Origin: JADJOY01 sp046331705 [NCBI: bacterium]
GTDB lineage: Bacteria > JADJOY01
NCBI GenBank assembly: GCA_046331705.1
Contig: JAXLQJ010000031.1
Location: forward strand, 21,859-85,858
DNA length: 64,000 bases
Direction: 5' to 3'
Shown here: piece by piece, positions 53,326 through 62,521 of the stretch
Layout: each line of letters opens with the position of its first letter
Numbering within the stretch: the first letter of the stretch is position 1
Notes under the pieces: model-generated
Told to the model about the DNA's origin: nothing
Seen by the model: the letters and a program-made list of their open reading frames with translations, nothing else
The model's database searches: none
Position numbers and translations under genes: made by a program

Positions 53326-53732
53326 TGCTCGTGGACGCCAACGTGCTGATGTACGCCGCCGGAGCCGTGCATCCGCACAAGGCGGCGAGCGTTCGCTTTC
53401 TCGGGCGTGTGGCCGAATCGAAGGTCGATGCCGTCGTCGATGCGGAGGTGCTTCAGGAGGTTCTCCACCGCTACCGCGCGCTGCGACGCTGGTCCGATGG
53501 GCGTCGTGTGTACGATTTGGCGCGTCGAGTCTTTGCCGTGGTGCTCCCGATCACTGGCGAGGACGTCGACCGGGCACGCGAGCTCATGGACGAGCACCGC
53601 GGCCTGATGGCGCGCGACGCGCTCCATTGCGCGATCGCCGAGCGCAACACGGGCGGCCTGATCGTGAGCTTCGATCGCGATCTCGACGTCGTCGCCGGCG
53701 TGCATCGCATCGAGCCGGATCGCGCCACCTGA
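53325..53732 (+). CDS. VapC-like PIN-domain ribonuclease toxin
   Basis: A 135-residue PIN-domain toxin. The acidic site is formed by LVDANVLMYA (Asp), AEVLQEVLHRY (Glu), LMARDALHCAIAERN (Asp) and IVSFDRDLDVVAGV (Asp). It starts with an ATG overlapping the antitoxin stop; a GTG one codon upstream is also possible. VapC proteins cut specific RNAs when the unstable antitoxin is lost. The PIN variant with HRY and ARDALH is common in proteobacteria. Confidence 0.88.
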   Translation: MLVDANVLMYAAGAVHPHKAASVRFLGRVAESKVDAVVDAEVLQEVLHRYRALRRWSDGRRVYDLARRVFAVVLPITGEDVDRARELMDEHRGLMARDALHCAIAERNTGGLIVSFDRDLDVVAGVHRIEPDRAT

Positions 53733-53773
53733 CGGATTTGGCGGCCTCGTCGGCCGACGTCGAGCACCTGCGT

Positions 53774-54745
53774 TCAGGCCGTCGCAGCGCGGGCGTCGAG
53801 GCGGGTGAGGCCGGCGGCGCGGGCGTGCTCGATGGCCGTGCGGTACTCGGCGGCCGTGATGCGGCGGGCGATCTCCGGGTATTCGGCGGCGCGGTAGTCG
53901 GGGTGGTACTGCGCCATCACGTTCACGTAGGTCGCCGGGGAGAGCGCCGTGGCGATCCAGCGCAGGATCTCGCCCGTCTCGTCGAGGGCACCCGGCATCA
54001 CCAGATGCCGCACCAGCACGCCACGCCGCGCCAGCCCATCGGGACCGATCTGCAGCAAGCCCACCTGACGATGCATCTCGGCGACGGCGGCGCGGGCGCG
54101 CTCGGGATAGTCCTTCGCCTTCAAGTAGGTGCGCGAGCGTTCGCGGCTCCAGTACTTGAAATCCGGCATGTAGATGTCGACCACGTCTTCCACGTGGCGC
54201 AGGCTTTCGAGCGAGTCGTAGCCGCTGGTGTTGTAGACGAGCGGCAGCCGGAGCCCTTTCCGCGCCGCCACCCACACGCCTTCGAGCACCTGGGGCACCA
54301 CGTGCTCGGGCGTGACGAAGTTGATGTTGTGACAGCCGCGTCGCTCGAGCTCGAGCATGATCTCGGCGAGCCCGTCGGCATCGACCTCGCGGCCTTCGCC
54401 CGCTTGGCTGGTGTCGTGGTTCTGGCAGAACACGCATTTCAGGTTGCAGAACGAGAAGAAGATCGTGCCCGAGCCGGCCCAGCCACGTAGCACGTCCTCC
54501 TCGCCGAAATGCGCGAAATGCCCGCTCACGCGAGCGCGGCGCCCGGTGCTGCACACCTTGGTCTGGTCGGCGAGACGATCGATCCGGCAGTTCCGCGGAC
54601 AGACCTCGCAGCGCGACAGCCGCGCGACCGCGGCTTCGACCTTTCGTTCCAGCGCGCCGCTCGCGAGGCTGCGAACGTAGGCCGGCTCGAAGCCCGCAGG
54701 GCCGCCGAAGCGCGACGACCGCATCGAGACGCGTCCTTCCGCCAT
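53774..54745 (-). CDS. Radical SAM protein (PflA-like, AmmeMemoRadiSam type)
   Basis: A 323-residue radical SAM enzyme. The cluster motif is FCNLKCVFCQNHDTS (CxxxCxxC). Before it comes an extra Cys group (SRCEVCPRNCRIDRL, then CSTGRRA), typical of the PflA-like AmmeMemoRadiSam family. FVTPEHVVPQVLEGV, NTSGYDSLESL and DIYMPDFKYW follow the family pattern. The partner proteins (AMMECR1 and Memo) are not in the window. Their reaction is not well established. It faces the VapBC pair convergently. Confidence 0.87.
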   Translation of the reverse strand: MAEGRVSMRSSRFGGPAGFEPAYVRSLASGALERKVEAAVARLSRCEVCPRNCRIDRLADQTKVCSTGRRARVSGHFAHFGEEDVLRGWAGSGTIFFSFCNLKCVFCQNHDTSQAGEGREVDADGLAEIMLELERRGCHNINFVTPEHVVPQVLEGVWVAARKGLRLPLVYNTSGYDSLESLRHVEDVVDIYMPDFKYWSRERSRTYLKAKDYPERARAAVAEMHRQVGLLQIGPDGLARRGVLVRHLVMPGALDETGEILRWIATALSPATYVNVMAQYHPDYRAAEYPEIARRITAAEYRTAIEHARAAGLTRLDARAATA

Positions 54746-54776
54746 GCCCCCAGTGTGGCGTATCGGGCGGGCGGGC

Positions 54777-55412
54777 TCAGTGCGCGGCGCGCTCCTGGTG
54801 GTGGCGCGCCAGCGCGACGAAGCGATCCAGCTCCTCGGAGCTCGCGAACACCCGCCGCGGGATCGAGTGCGCAGAGATGTTGGACGTGTAGACGTAGACG
54901 CCGTCGGCGTCGTCCTCGATTCGCTCGATCGCCTGCCAGCGGATCCGTGCATCGAAGAGCGGGGCTTCGATCAGGAAATGGCTGGGCGAGATCTGCATGC
55001 GGCGCGGACCGACCAATCCCAGATTGGATCCGCCCGCGAGCGCGCGCTCGCTCTGCTTGGCGATCGCCCACCGGAAGTAGGACGGAAAGAGCAGCGTGAC
55101 CAGGGCGATGATCGCGCCGCCGATGGCGAGGCTCGTGAGCGAGAGCGAACGGCCCGACTCGCGCACCGGCACCACCCATACGATCCACGCGAAGAGCAGC
55201 AGGATGATGCCGCTGCCGATCTGCGTTCGCCGGATCACCCGCAGCGCGCGCGGCGTCTTGCTCTGGGCACGGACGAGATAGGCCACCACGTCGTCGAGCG
55301 TGGCGTCGAAGCGCACCTCGGCGATCTCGCCGGACTCGTCGAAGGTCACCGTTCCGTGGCCCGTGTTGCTCGCGGCCGTGGGCGCCGAGTAGGGATTCGC
55401 GGTCGATTCCAT
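54777..55412 (-). CDS. YcxB-like membrane protein, first of a pair
   Basis: A 211-residue protein with the N-terminus MESTANPYSAPTAA, two adjacent membrane spans (GSGIILLLFAWIVWVVP and SLAIGGAIIALVTLLF) and a C-terminal domain with LVGPRRMQISP, IRWQAIERIEDDADGVYVY and SIPRRVFASSEELDRFVALA. The latter is the YcxB-like pattern (PF14317). A paralogue of identical length is encoded immediately upstream in the same direction. The function of the family is unknown. Confidence 0.7.
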   Translation of the reverse strand: MESTANPYSAPTAASNTGHGTVTFDESGEIAEVRFDATLDDVVAYLVRAQSKTPRALRVIRRTQIGSGIILLLFAWIVWVVPVRESGRSLSLTSLAIGGAIIALVTLLFPSYFRWAIAKQSERALAGGSNLGLVGPRRMQISPSHFLIEAPLFDARIRWQAIERIEDDADGVYVYTSNISAHSIPRRVFASSEELDRFVALARHHQERAAH

Positions 55413-55444
55413 CGCAAGTGCAACTCGCCCGCGCGTTGGTTCGG

Positions 55445-56080
55445 TCAATTCTCTTGCGCGGCGGCCTGGTACTGCCGGGCCATCGCCACGAACGCTTCGA
55501 ACTCGGCGTCACTCGCGAACGCGCGGCGGGGGACGACGTAGCCGCTATTGGCCGACACGTAGACGTAGAGCGCGTGTTCCGACTCGACGATGCGCTCGAC
55601 TGCCGGCCAGCGCACCTGATCGTCGGTGTAGGGGCCTTCGCAGCGAAACGAGCGCGGCGCGATCGTGACGCGCCGCGGCCCGACGCTACCGAGGTTGCGG
55701 CTCGCGGCCAACGAGCGCCGCGTGATCCGCCTGCCCATGGTTCGCTGAAATCCTGCGTAGAAGAGGGCGAAGAGAGCGACCAGGACCGCCGTGACGATGG
55801 ATCCGACGTCGAGCTCGCGTTCGGCCCACCATTTCGCAAGTGCGGTGGACACCATGAGCGCGACGTAGAACGCGAACGCCACCTGGAAGACGCGACGCTG
55901 ACGTCTGCCCGACGGCGAGCTCACCAGATGGGCCGCGGAGAACTCCGCCAGATCGTCCGCGGTGATGTCGACGTCGATGTGACGGGCCTCCGCGCCGGTC
56001 GCATCGGTGTGCGCGACCACCCGTGCCGGTGCCGCGGCAGCAACCGTCGGCGGCGCGTAGGGATTTGCGCCGTCGCTCAC
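55445..56080 (-). CDS. YcxB-like membrane protein, second of a pair
   Basis: A 211-residue paralogue of the gene at 54777-55412: N-terminus GANPYAPPTVAA, two spans (FQVAFAFYVALMVSTALA and SIVTAVLVALFALFYAGF), then SVGPRRVTIAPRSF, VRWPAVERIVESEHALYVYV and VVPRRAFASDAEFEAFVAMA. The GTG start overlaps the stop of the upstream acyl-CoA dehydrogenase (GTGA), which is a strong reason for this start and shows coupling. The NPYxxP leader is shared by the pair. Confidence 0.7.
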   Translation of the reverse strand: MSDGANPYAPPTVAAAAPARVVAHTDATGAEARHIDVDITADDLAEFSAAHLVSSPSGRRQRRVFQVAFAFYVALMVSTALAKWWAERELDVGSIVTAVLVALFALFYAGFQRTMGRRITRRSLAASRNLGSVGPRRVTIAPRSFRCEGPYTDDQVRWPAVERIVESEHALYVYVSANSGYVVPRRAFASDAEFEAFVAMARQYQAAAQEN

Positions 56081-57267
56081 CGCGGCAGGCCGAGGACGCG
56101 GGTGGCGATGATGTTGCGCTGGATCTCGGAGGTGCCCGCGTAGATCGTGGCGGCACGCGACCACAGCGCTTCGTACGCCCAGTAGCCGTCGTCGATCGCG
56201 AGGTCGTCGCCACGCCGCACCAGCGCCGCCGGTCCCATCAGGTCCACCGCGAACTCCTTCACCCGCTGATCCAGGCTCGACCACAGGATCTTGAGGGTCG
56301 AGCCCTCCGGTCCTGGCACGCCGTGCTTCTGGATGGTGCTGGCGTTCCGGTACGCGGTCATGCGCAGGATCATGTTCTGCGCCGCGAAGTCCATGAGCTT
56401 CTGGCGCACCAGCGGATCCTGCGCGGCGGTGGTGCCGTTGCCGCGGTCGAGGTGCTTGGCGATCTCGATGAGCCGCTCGACCTCGGCGGCGAGGCGCGCG
56501 TGCTGCGCCGAGCTGCCGCGCTCGTGGGCCAGCGTGTGCATCACGATGTCCCAGCCGCGGTTCACCTCGCCGACCACGTTCTCGATCGGCACCTCGCAAC
56601 CGTCGAAGAAGACCTCGTTGAACCACGCTTCGCCGGTCATCTCGACCAGCGGTCGGATCGTGATGCCGGGGCTCTTCATGTCCACCAGCAGGAACGAGAG
56701 TCCCTTGTGGCGCACTGAATTGGGCTCGGTGCGCACCACGAGGATGCACCAGTCGGCCTGGTGCGCGAAGCTCGTCCAGGTCTTCTGGCCGGTGACCACG
56801 ATCTTGTCGCCGCGCACCTCGCCGCGCGTGCGCAAGCTCGCCAGGTCGCTGCCGGCGTTGGGCTCGGAAAAGCCCTGGCACCAGATCTCCTCGCCGGTGA
56901 GGATCTTCTGCAGGAAGCGCTCTTTCTGCCATGGCTTGCCGTGGGCCATGACGGTGGGGCCGACGAGCGCCGTGCCCACCGACAGGTTGATCATGTTGGG
57001 CGCTTCGAGGCGCGTGTACTCCTCGGCCCAGATCAAGTACTCGATGTGCCCGATGGCGCGGCCGCCGTATTCCTTCGGCCAGTTGAGCCCCGCCCAGCCA
57101 CCGTCGTAGAGCTTGCGCTGCCAGCTCTTCAGGAACGCCACGCGTGCGGTGGCTTCTTCGGGCTCGCGGACCTTTCCGTCGAGCCAGCCCGCGGGGAGAT
57201 TGGCCGTGAGCCAGTCGCGCACCTCGCGGCGAAACGCGGCTTGCTCGGGTGTGTCGCGCAGATCCAT
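56077..57267 (-). CDS. Acyl-CoA dehydrogenase (396 aa)
   Basis: A 396-residue acyl-CoA dehydrogenase of full length: CQGFSEPNAGSDLASLRTRG for flavin contact, GQKTWTSFAHQADW, and the C-terminal IYAGTSEIQRNIIATRVLGL, which holds the loop where medium-chain enzymes have the catalytic Glu. It is the most canonical of the six dehydrogenase-like proteins here. No TTTGACG operator lies upstream, so it is probably outside the TetR unit. It is followed by two coupled YcxB-like genes. Confidence 0.93.
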   Translation of the reverse strand: MDLRDTPEQAAFRREVRDWLTANLPAGWLDGKVREPEEATARVAFLKSWQRKLYDGGWAGLNWPKEYGGRAIGHIEYLIWAEEYTRLEAPNMINLSVGTALVGPTVMAHGKPWQKERFLQKILTGEEIWCQGFSEPNAGSDLASLRTRGEVRGDKIVVTGQKTWTSFAHQADWCILVVRTEPNSVRHKGLSFLLVDMKSPGITIRPLVEMTGEAWFNEVFFDGCEVPIENVVGEVNRGWDIVMHTLAHERGSSAQHARLAAEVERLIEIAKHLDRGNGTTAAQDPLVRQKLMDFAAQNMILRMTAYRNASTIQKHGVPGPEGSTLKILWSSLDQRVKEFAVDLMGPAALVRRGDDLAIDDGYWAYEALWSRAATIYAGTSEIQRNIIATRVLGLPR

Positions 57268-57367
57268 GGCGCCTCCGATCGTGAGCGGCGAGTGCGCCCA
57301 ACGATCGCCCGCCGGGGCGCGGCGATCAAGCTCTTGGCTGCTCGAGGCGCGCCGCGCGTGGGCCGGT

Positions 57368-58579
57368 TCACGGCACCGGCGCCGTCGATCGCAGCAGTGC
57401 GTCGAGGCGATCGATCACCGCGCGAGCCTGGTCCGCTTCCACGGCCTCGCGCTCGCGGTTCGGGCGAGCGATCAGCGCCAACGTGGTCTCCGGCTCGCCG
57501 CGTTTCCCTGCGACGAGCGACACCGGATCGTACTGGAGAGGGCGGAAGAGCTCCGCCATCTGCGCAGTTCGCGCATCGACGATCGTTTGCACCGGCAGCA
57601 TTCGGTCGAGCGCGGTGCGCGCGAGCTCGATCGTGGCCGAGAGCTCGGCGCGAGCCGGCGCATCGAAGCGCGGCTCCGCGGCGAGGTTGCGCTCCAGCGA
57701 TCGCGTCGCGCTGGGTATCCACGCCCACTCCAGGCCGCCGCCCACGGTTTCCCGGAGCTGGATCGCCGAGGAAACCCGGAGCGCGAGCGCCAGCATGTGG
57801 GCATGGTGGACCGTGGCCTCGCTCGCGGCGCCCCGTTCCTCGGCCGCGCGCCCCGCGATCGAGAACCACTGCGGTACCGCGGCCTGCGCCAGCGTCGGCT
57901 CTGGCGACATCGCGCCGCCGCTCGGGACCGCGGCCGTGAGCTCGCGGGCCGCGAGCGCGCGCCGCGCCATGTCGAGGCAGTCGGCTCGCTCTTCGAGCAG
58001 CGCGTCCGCTCGCTTCCGCTGCGCTTCGGTCCAGCCCTCGTCTCGGCGCTCGAGACCACGAACCAGCTCGCCCTTCGGATCGCACAGCGCAGCGGCCCGC
58101 TCGAGGAGCACGAAGCCGTCGTCGGGCGCCCGCGCGGGCGCAACCTGCAGCTCGACGGCGACCGGAGCGATGCGGGGGAGGGATGCGCGGGCCGAGTCGA
58201 TCGGCTCGAGGACGAAGTCGCGGACGCGCACCGTGGCGGTGCCCGCGCGCTCGGGCGCGCGCAGAGCGGAGGCGAGCTCCGCCGCGAACTGGCACGGGGC
58301 CTCGGGTCGCGCATCGCACTGAAGTGCCACGGTCCGGGTCTCACCCAACCAGTCGACCGTGAAGCCCGTGAGCCGCGCGGCGTGCCCAGCACGCACGGCG
58401 AGCCGGGCCGAGGACACCCGGACCGGCTCGTCGGCGAAGGGCGCCGACACCGCAAGGGATACGAACGATCCACTGGCGGGCGGCGAGTGGCGGCCGAGTG
58501 CCTCGATCGCGAGCAATGAGCCACCCAGGACCACCAGGCACGCGATCCCGCTTCGGCTCATCGGCGACGGCTTGCTCAC
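57368..58579 (-). CDS. Secreted protein of unknown function
   Basis: A 403-residue protein (GTG start overlapping the upstream stop as GTGA; an ATG follows six codons later). It begins with a hydrophobic export segment (GIACLVVLGGSLLAIEALG), then a beta-rich part (FVSLAVSAPFADEPVRVSSA; RLTGFTVDWLGETRTVALQC) and a helical C-terminal half rich in Ala/Glu/Arg. I do not recognise a family. Coupling to the membrane protein upstream suggests they act together at the envelope. Confidence 0.6.
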   Translation of the reverse strand: MSKPSPMSRSGIACLVVLGGSLLAIEALGRHSPPASGSFVSLAVSAPFADEPVRVSSARLAVRAGHAARLTGFTVDWLGETRTVALQCDARPEAPCQFAAELASALRAPERAGTATVRVRDFVLEPIDSARASLPRIAPVAVELQVAPARAPDDGFVLLERAAALCDPKGELVRGLERRDEGWTEAQRKRADALLEERADCLDMARRALAARELTAAVPSGGAMSPEPTLAQAAVPQWFSIAGRAAEERGAASEATVHHAHMLALALRVSSAIQLRETVGGGLEWAWIPSATRSLERNLAAEPRFDAPARAELSATIELARTALDRMLPVQTIVDARTAQMAELFRPLQYDPVSLVAGKRGEPETTLALIARPNREREAVEADQARAVIDRLDALLRSTAPVP

Positions 58580-59136
58580 CACGGTGGACGTCGGGCGATC
58601 GCCACGAGCAACGGGGCGAAGATGAGCAACGCACCGAGGAGGGTGACGAGCGTGATCGTCCGTGGCGTGGTCCCGCTCACGCGCCCGAGAACACGGCCGG
58701 TCGCGAGCGGCCACGCGAGAACGCCGGTCCAGAAGGCTCCCACGGCGAGCCCCGGTGTGACCTCGAGCTTCGTCCCGATCATCAGCAGCGCCGCGCCGAG
58801 TGTGACCGCGGCCATCCCGTCGCCGGTGATCGCCAGGACGCGTTCCCAGCTCATCCTGCGCTTGGCCGCTCGCAGTCCCAGCCAAAGCAGGCTCGCGTAG
58901 GCGATCCACAACCCGGCGACGAGCTCGATCGTACGCGCGAGCGCGACGGGTCCGCACGCGAGCGCACCGGCCCCGTTCATGCCGTCGAGGAAACGCACCG
59001 ACCTTCCGACGAGGCAGCGTTGCCAGCCGATCAGTGCCCCAGCCACGACCACCATCCCGGTCGCGCGGATCATCTGCGCGGGAGCGACGTGGGCCGGCTC
59101 GCCCGGATTTGGGGAAGGCTGGATCGGTAGTTTCAC
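58576..59136 (-). CDS. Small integral membrane protein, unknown
   Basis: A 186-residue protein with four or five membrane spans: MIRATGMVVVAGALIGWQ, TIELVAGLWIAYASLLWLGL, GDGMAAVTLGAALLMIGT, LAVGAFWTGVLAWPLA and ITLVTLLGALLIFAPLLVAI. GTG start. No catalytic motif is seen. The next 235 bases (59137-59371) hold no recognisable gene. Confidence 0.6.
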   Translation of the reverse strand: MKLPIQPSPNPGEPAHVAPAQMIRATGMVVVAGALIGWQRCLVGRSVRFLDGMNGAGALACGPVALARTIELVAGLWIAYASLLWLGLRAAKRRMSWERVLAITGDGMAAVTLGAALLMIGTKLEVTPGLAVGAFWTGVLAWPLATGRVLGRVSGTTPRTITLVTLLGALLIFAPLLVAIARRPPW

Positions 59137-59371
59137 GGGCTCGCTCGCGCCGGCGCCGCAGCGCCGCAGGATCGCGTGGCCGAGGCGGGCAGGTCAACGG
59201 CGGCGTGGGCCTCGCCTCCGTGGCTCCGCGTCCCCGCCGCGGCACGCGGACGATCGGGGCGCTGCGCTGCCACGGACTCTCGGCGTGGGGGCACGCGCGT
59301 GGGCAGCGCTGCCCTCGAAGGGGCCGACTGCACAGCGGACGTCGGGCCTCCTCGCGCCTCGAAGCGACCGC

Positions 59372-60481
59372 TCAGAACCGCTCGTTGCCGGTGGGCTCGG
59401 TGCGGGGCACGGCGTTCTGCGTGTGGCGGATCTTGGAGATCTGCTCGTAGATCGCTTTGCGCGCGCGATTGATGGCGCCGAGCGGCTGGAGCTCGGGCGA
59501 GGCGTGCCAGGGCGTGAACGAGAGATTCTCGCAGAACGCGTCCTGCGCTGCGCTGTCGAGCTTCTGCGCGGGGATCTCGATTCGGGCGACCGGCACGAAC
59601 GGCGAGACCGCCTCGCTCCACTCCACCGTGGGATCCTCGATCGGCATCGCGACCGGATCCTTCTGGAGCTGGACGCCGAACTCGAAGCACGCGGGCGTAG
59701 CGGCGAGACGTTTCACGAGATCCTCGCGCAGATAGGACGCGCTGGGATCGTCGGGCATGGCCGCCGCGACCTCGCTGCACGGCTTGGCAGCGAACTTGGC
59801 CGCCTGGCCGTCTCCCATGCGGTAGGGCGTCTCGCTGAAGTAGCGGGTCGAGAGCAGGCTCGGCGTTTCCTGGCCGACCGCGTCGAGCAGGAGCCGCAGA
59901 TCGTGGATCTTCCAGTCGAACGGATTCCAGCCCAGGAAGTAGCCGAGCGGGCTGTCCTCGGAGACCGCGCGCGCGAACTCCACGTAGTCCGCAGGGTCCG
60001 CCACGATGAAGACCGGGTAGTTCACCAGCAAGAAGTCCTGGGTCAGCGCTTCGTCGGGCGAGAGTTTCGGTCCCGTGACGCCGGCCAGCTTGATGGCCAT
60101 GCCGCGCAGGTTCTTGCCGTTGTCCTCGGGCGGCTTGGGGAGGCCGTTCGAGAACCGCACCCAGGCCGGATAGGCGCCTGGCGTCGCGAACACGCCGTGA
60201 CGCAGCGCGCTCGGCAGGTCGTTCGCCACGGTGAACGTGGCGTGCACGCAGCCGTGCGCTTTGATGTGGGCATCGCGTTTCGCCGGAGTGCCGGGCGGGT
60301 AATCGCGCGCCATCGTCTTGCGACCGAGGTCCACCACCTGCTCGATCCGCTGCGTCTCGTCCGGGAACGGGTATTCCACGCCGAGCTCGGCGTTCGCCGG
60401 GATCTTCACCCGCGGTCCGCAGCTGGCGAGCAGCGCAACCAGGATCGGAACGAATGCGGGCATGCGCGGGCGAAGCTTCAT
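59372..60481 (-). CDS. Catalase-like heme lipoprotein
   Basis: A 369-residue protein. A lipoprotein signal ends in the lipobox LLASCG (Cys about residue 21). The body follows the small catalase-related fold: KAHGCVHATFTVANDLPSAL with the distal His, AYPAWVRFSNG, DFLLVNYPVFIVADPADYVE and a later RYFSETPYRMGDGQAAKF with a candidate proximal Tyr. Such proteins act as peroxidases or related heme enzymes rather than as true catalases. It probably sits on the periplasmic side. A 25-base inverted repeat lies 27 bases upstream of its start. Confidence 0.82.
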   Translation of the reverse strand: MKLRPRMPAFVPILVALLASCGPRVKIPANAELGVEYPFPDETQRIEQVVDLGRKTMARDYPPGTPAKRDAHIKAHGCVHATFTVANDLPSALRHGVFATPGAYPAWVRFSNGLPKPPEDNGKNLRGMAIKLAGVTGPKLSPDEALTQDFLLVNYPVFIVADPADYVEFARAVSEDSPLGYFLGWNPFDWKIHDLRLLLDAVGQETPSLLSTRYFSETPYRMGDGQAAKFAAKPCSEVAAAMPDDPSASYLREDLVKRLAATPACFEFGVQLQKDPVAMPIEDPTVEWSEAVSPFVPVARIEIPAQKLDSAAQDAFCENLSFTPWHASPELQPLGAINRARKAIYEQISKIRHTQNAVPRTEPTGNERF

Positions 60482-60507
60482 GAGGATTCTCTCCGAGTGG
60501 TGCGACG

Positions 60508-60532
60508 CGTGGTAGGACGTGCTCCTACCACG
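60508..60532. promoter_or_regulatory. Perfect 10-5-10 inverted repeat
   Basis: CGTGGTAGGA - CGTGC - TCCTACCACG lies in the 124-base divergent region between the catalase-like gene (start 60481) and the LPS operon (start 60606). The symmetry is exact. It may be an operator for a dimeric regulator or a 5'-UTR hairpin. It differs from the TTTGACG sites. Confidence 0.5.
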
Positions 60533-60605
60533 ACGAAGGTGGGGACCGAGAGTGCGTCAGATTGGATACGCGCGAGCGGCCCGGTCGGATGAGAGCGAAG
60601 CCGTG

Positions 60606-61706
60606 ATGCGAACGCTGGTGGTGAGGGACGACCGGATCGGCGATCTGGTGCTGACGCTACCGGCGATCGAGGCGCTGGCCCGCGCCGGCGACGCGATCAC
60701 GCTCGTGGCTTCCGCGGCGAACGCCGATCTGGTCGCGCACGATCGGCGCATCGCATCCACCGTGGTGCTTCCCGAGGGCGGCAAGGCGCGCCTGCGGGCG
60801 TTCGCGGGTCTGGTGCGGCGCGGCCGCTTCGACCGGGCGTTCTTCTTCCGCAGTCGCTGGCCGCGGGGCTGGATCGCCGCGGCGCTGGGTGTGCCGGCGC
60901 GGATCGGCCCGTTCGCGAACGCCGACGGGCTCGCGTACACGATCCGGCCGCGCCAGCACCGGTCCGGCTCGGGTGATTCCGAAGCGACGTATTCGCTCGA
61001 GTTGCTCGAGCTGGCCGGCGTCGTCGGCGCGCGGACCGGCGCCGCGCCCGAGGCGCTCTACCGCAACGTCGTGCTTCCCGAGCGGGTTGCCGATCTGTGG
61101 CTCGCACCACCGCCGGCGGCGCGGCTCGCCTTGCCCGAAGCGCTGCGCGAGCGCGCGCGGCGCTGGATCCAGGACACCCTCGCCGCTGGCGAGCGCTCGC
61201 GGCCGCGGGTGGTGGTGCATCCGGGCGCAGGCGGCTCGTCGCGCAATTGGAGCGCTGCGCGCTTCCGGTCGTTGGTGCGCGAGTTGTCGCGGCACCGCGA
61301 CGTCACGGTGATCGTCACCGGCGCGCCGCACGAGGTCGCGCTGGCGCGCGAGGTGGCGGCCGGGAGCACGCCGGCGGCTCCCGTGCACATCGGCTGGGCG
61401 GGCCCGCTGGCGCACGCGGCGCTGCTCGGCGAGGTCGCGGTGGTCGTGAGCGGCTCCACCGGCACGATGCACCTGGCCGCCGCGGTGGGCACGGCGACGG
61501 TGTCGCTCTTCGCGCCCATTCGCGCCTCGTCGCCGGTGCGCTGGGGCGCGCTCTCGGCGCGCGCTCGATTCGCCCTGCCGCCAGTGCCAGACTGCGAACG
61601 CTGCATCGGGCCGCGATGCCCGTGGTGGGACTGCATGGATCGGATCGGGATGGAGCGAGTGGAATCGCTGGTGCGCGCGGCGCTCGCCGAGGGCGCGGGC
61701 GGGTGA
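60606..61706 (+). CDS. Glycosyltransferase family 9 (heptosyltransferase-like)
   Basis: A 366-residue LPS-core glycosyltransferase that would add heptose from an ADP-activated donor at the inner membrane. The N-terminal motif is LVVRDDRIGDLVLTLPAIEA. The donor site is VVVHPGAGGSSRNWSAARF and VVVSGSTGTMHLAAAVGTAT. A Cys cluster (DCERCIGPRCPWWDCM) near the C-terminus may bind metal, as in some GT9 members. It begins a plus-strand operon whose members overlap by four bases. Confidence 0.9.
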   Translation: MRTLVVRDDRIGDLVLTLPAIEALARAGDAITLVASAANADLVAHDRRIASTVVLPEGGKARLRAFAGLVRRGRFDRAFFFRSRWPRGWIAAALGVPARIGPFANADGLAYTIRPRQHRSGSGDSEATYSLELLELAGVVGARTGAAPEALYRNVVLPERVADLWLAPPPAARLALPEALRERARRWIQDTLAAGERSRPRVVVHPGAGGSSRNWSAARFRSLVRELSRHRDVTVIVTGAPHEVALAREVAAGSTPAAPVHIGWAGPLAHAALLGEVAVVVSGSTGTMHLAAAVGTATVSLFAPIRASSPVRWGALSARARFALPPVPDCERCIGPRCPWWDCMDRIGMERVESLVRAALAEGAGG

Positions 61707-62521
61707 TCGAAGTCGTTTGCCCTGCGGGATTTCACGAGCTCGCCGGACCGCGCGCGAGCCGCGTGTGGGTGCGTGGCGATCTCGTCGAGCGGTTCGCGGA
61801 CCACGACTTGCTGCCCGCGCGCGGCACGCCCGAGGGGGCGCTCGCGCCGGTCCCGCTGGCGGGGCGGGGTGGTGCCTTTCGGATCGGCTGGCGCGGCGTC
61901 TCGTTTCCACTCGTGTACCGGCGAGCGCTGCGCGGCGGGCTGGTCGCGAAGGTGAACCGCGACCGCTTCTTCGATCGCGTGCCGCGGCCCTTCGCCGAGG
62001 TGGCGCTGAGCGAGGTGCTGCGATCGCGCGGGGTGGATACGCCCGAGATCGTGTTCGCCGTGGTGCGGCACGGCGCGGGTGGCGCCTATCGCGGCGCGGT
62101 CGCGAGTCGCTGGATCGAAGGCGGGCGGGATCTCGCCGACACCCTCGATGCGCTCGCGAGCGCGGGAGAGCCCGCGGACTCGCCGCGCGTGTGCGCGATC
62201 TGGCGGGCGGTGGGGCACGCGGTGGGCACGCTCCACGCGGCGGGGGTGCTTCACGCCGATCTCAACGCGCGGAACCTCCTGCTGGTCGACGGCGACGACC
62301 GCGCGAGCCCTGGCGAACCGCGAGTCGTGATTCTCGATCTCGATCGCTCCCGACGGTCGGCGCGGCTCTCCGCGAGGGACCGCGCCGCCAACGGGGCACG
62401 TCTCGAACGCTCGCTCCGCAAGTTCGCCGGAGCCGCGCGGATCACGGGCCGTGAAGCGCGCCGCGCTCGCGACGAGGCCTACGCGGTGGCCAGCGTGGGC
62501 CGCGCCGAGCCCACGCGATGA
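61703..62521 (+). CDS. LPS kinase, Kdo kinase-like (KdkA/WaaP family)
   Basis: A 272-residue small kinase of the lipopolysaccharide kinase family. The catalytic loop is GVLHADLNARNLLL and the metal Asp is in VVILDLDRSRRSAR. RALRGGLVAKVNRDRFF corresponds to the ATP-binding Lys strand. It would phosphorylate Kdo or heptose in the LPS inner core. The GTG start overlaps the upstream stop (GTGA), and its own stop overlaps the next ATG. Confidence 0.85.
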   Translation: MIEVVCPAGFHELAGPRASRVWVRGDLVERFADHDLLPARGTPEGALAPVPLAGRGGAFRIGWRGVSFPLVYRRALRGGLVAKVNRDRFFDRVPRPFAEVALSEVLRSRGVDTPEIVFAVVRHGAGGAYRGAVASRWIEGGRDLADTLDALASAGEPADSPRVCAIWRAVGHAVGTLHAAGVLHADLNARNLLLVDGDDRASPGEPRVVILDLDRSRRSARLSARDRAANGARLERSLRKFAGAARITGREARRARDEAYAVASVGRAEPTR

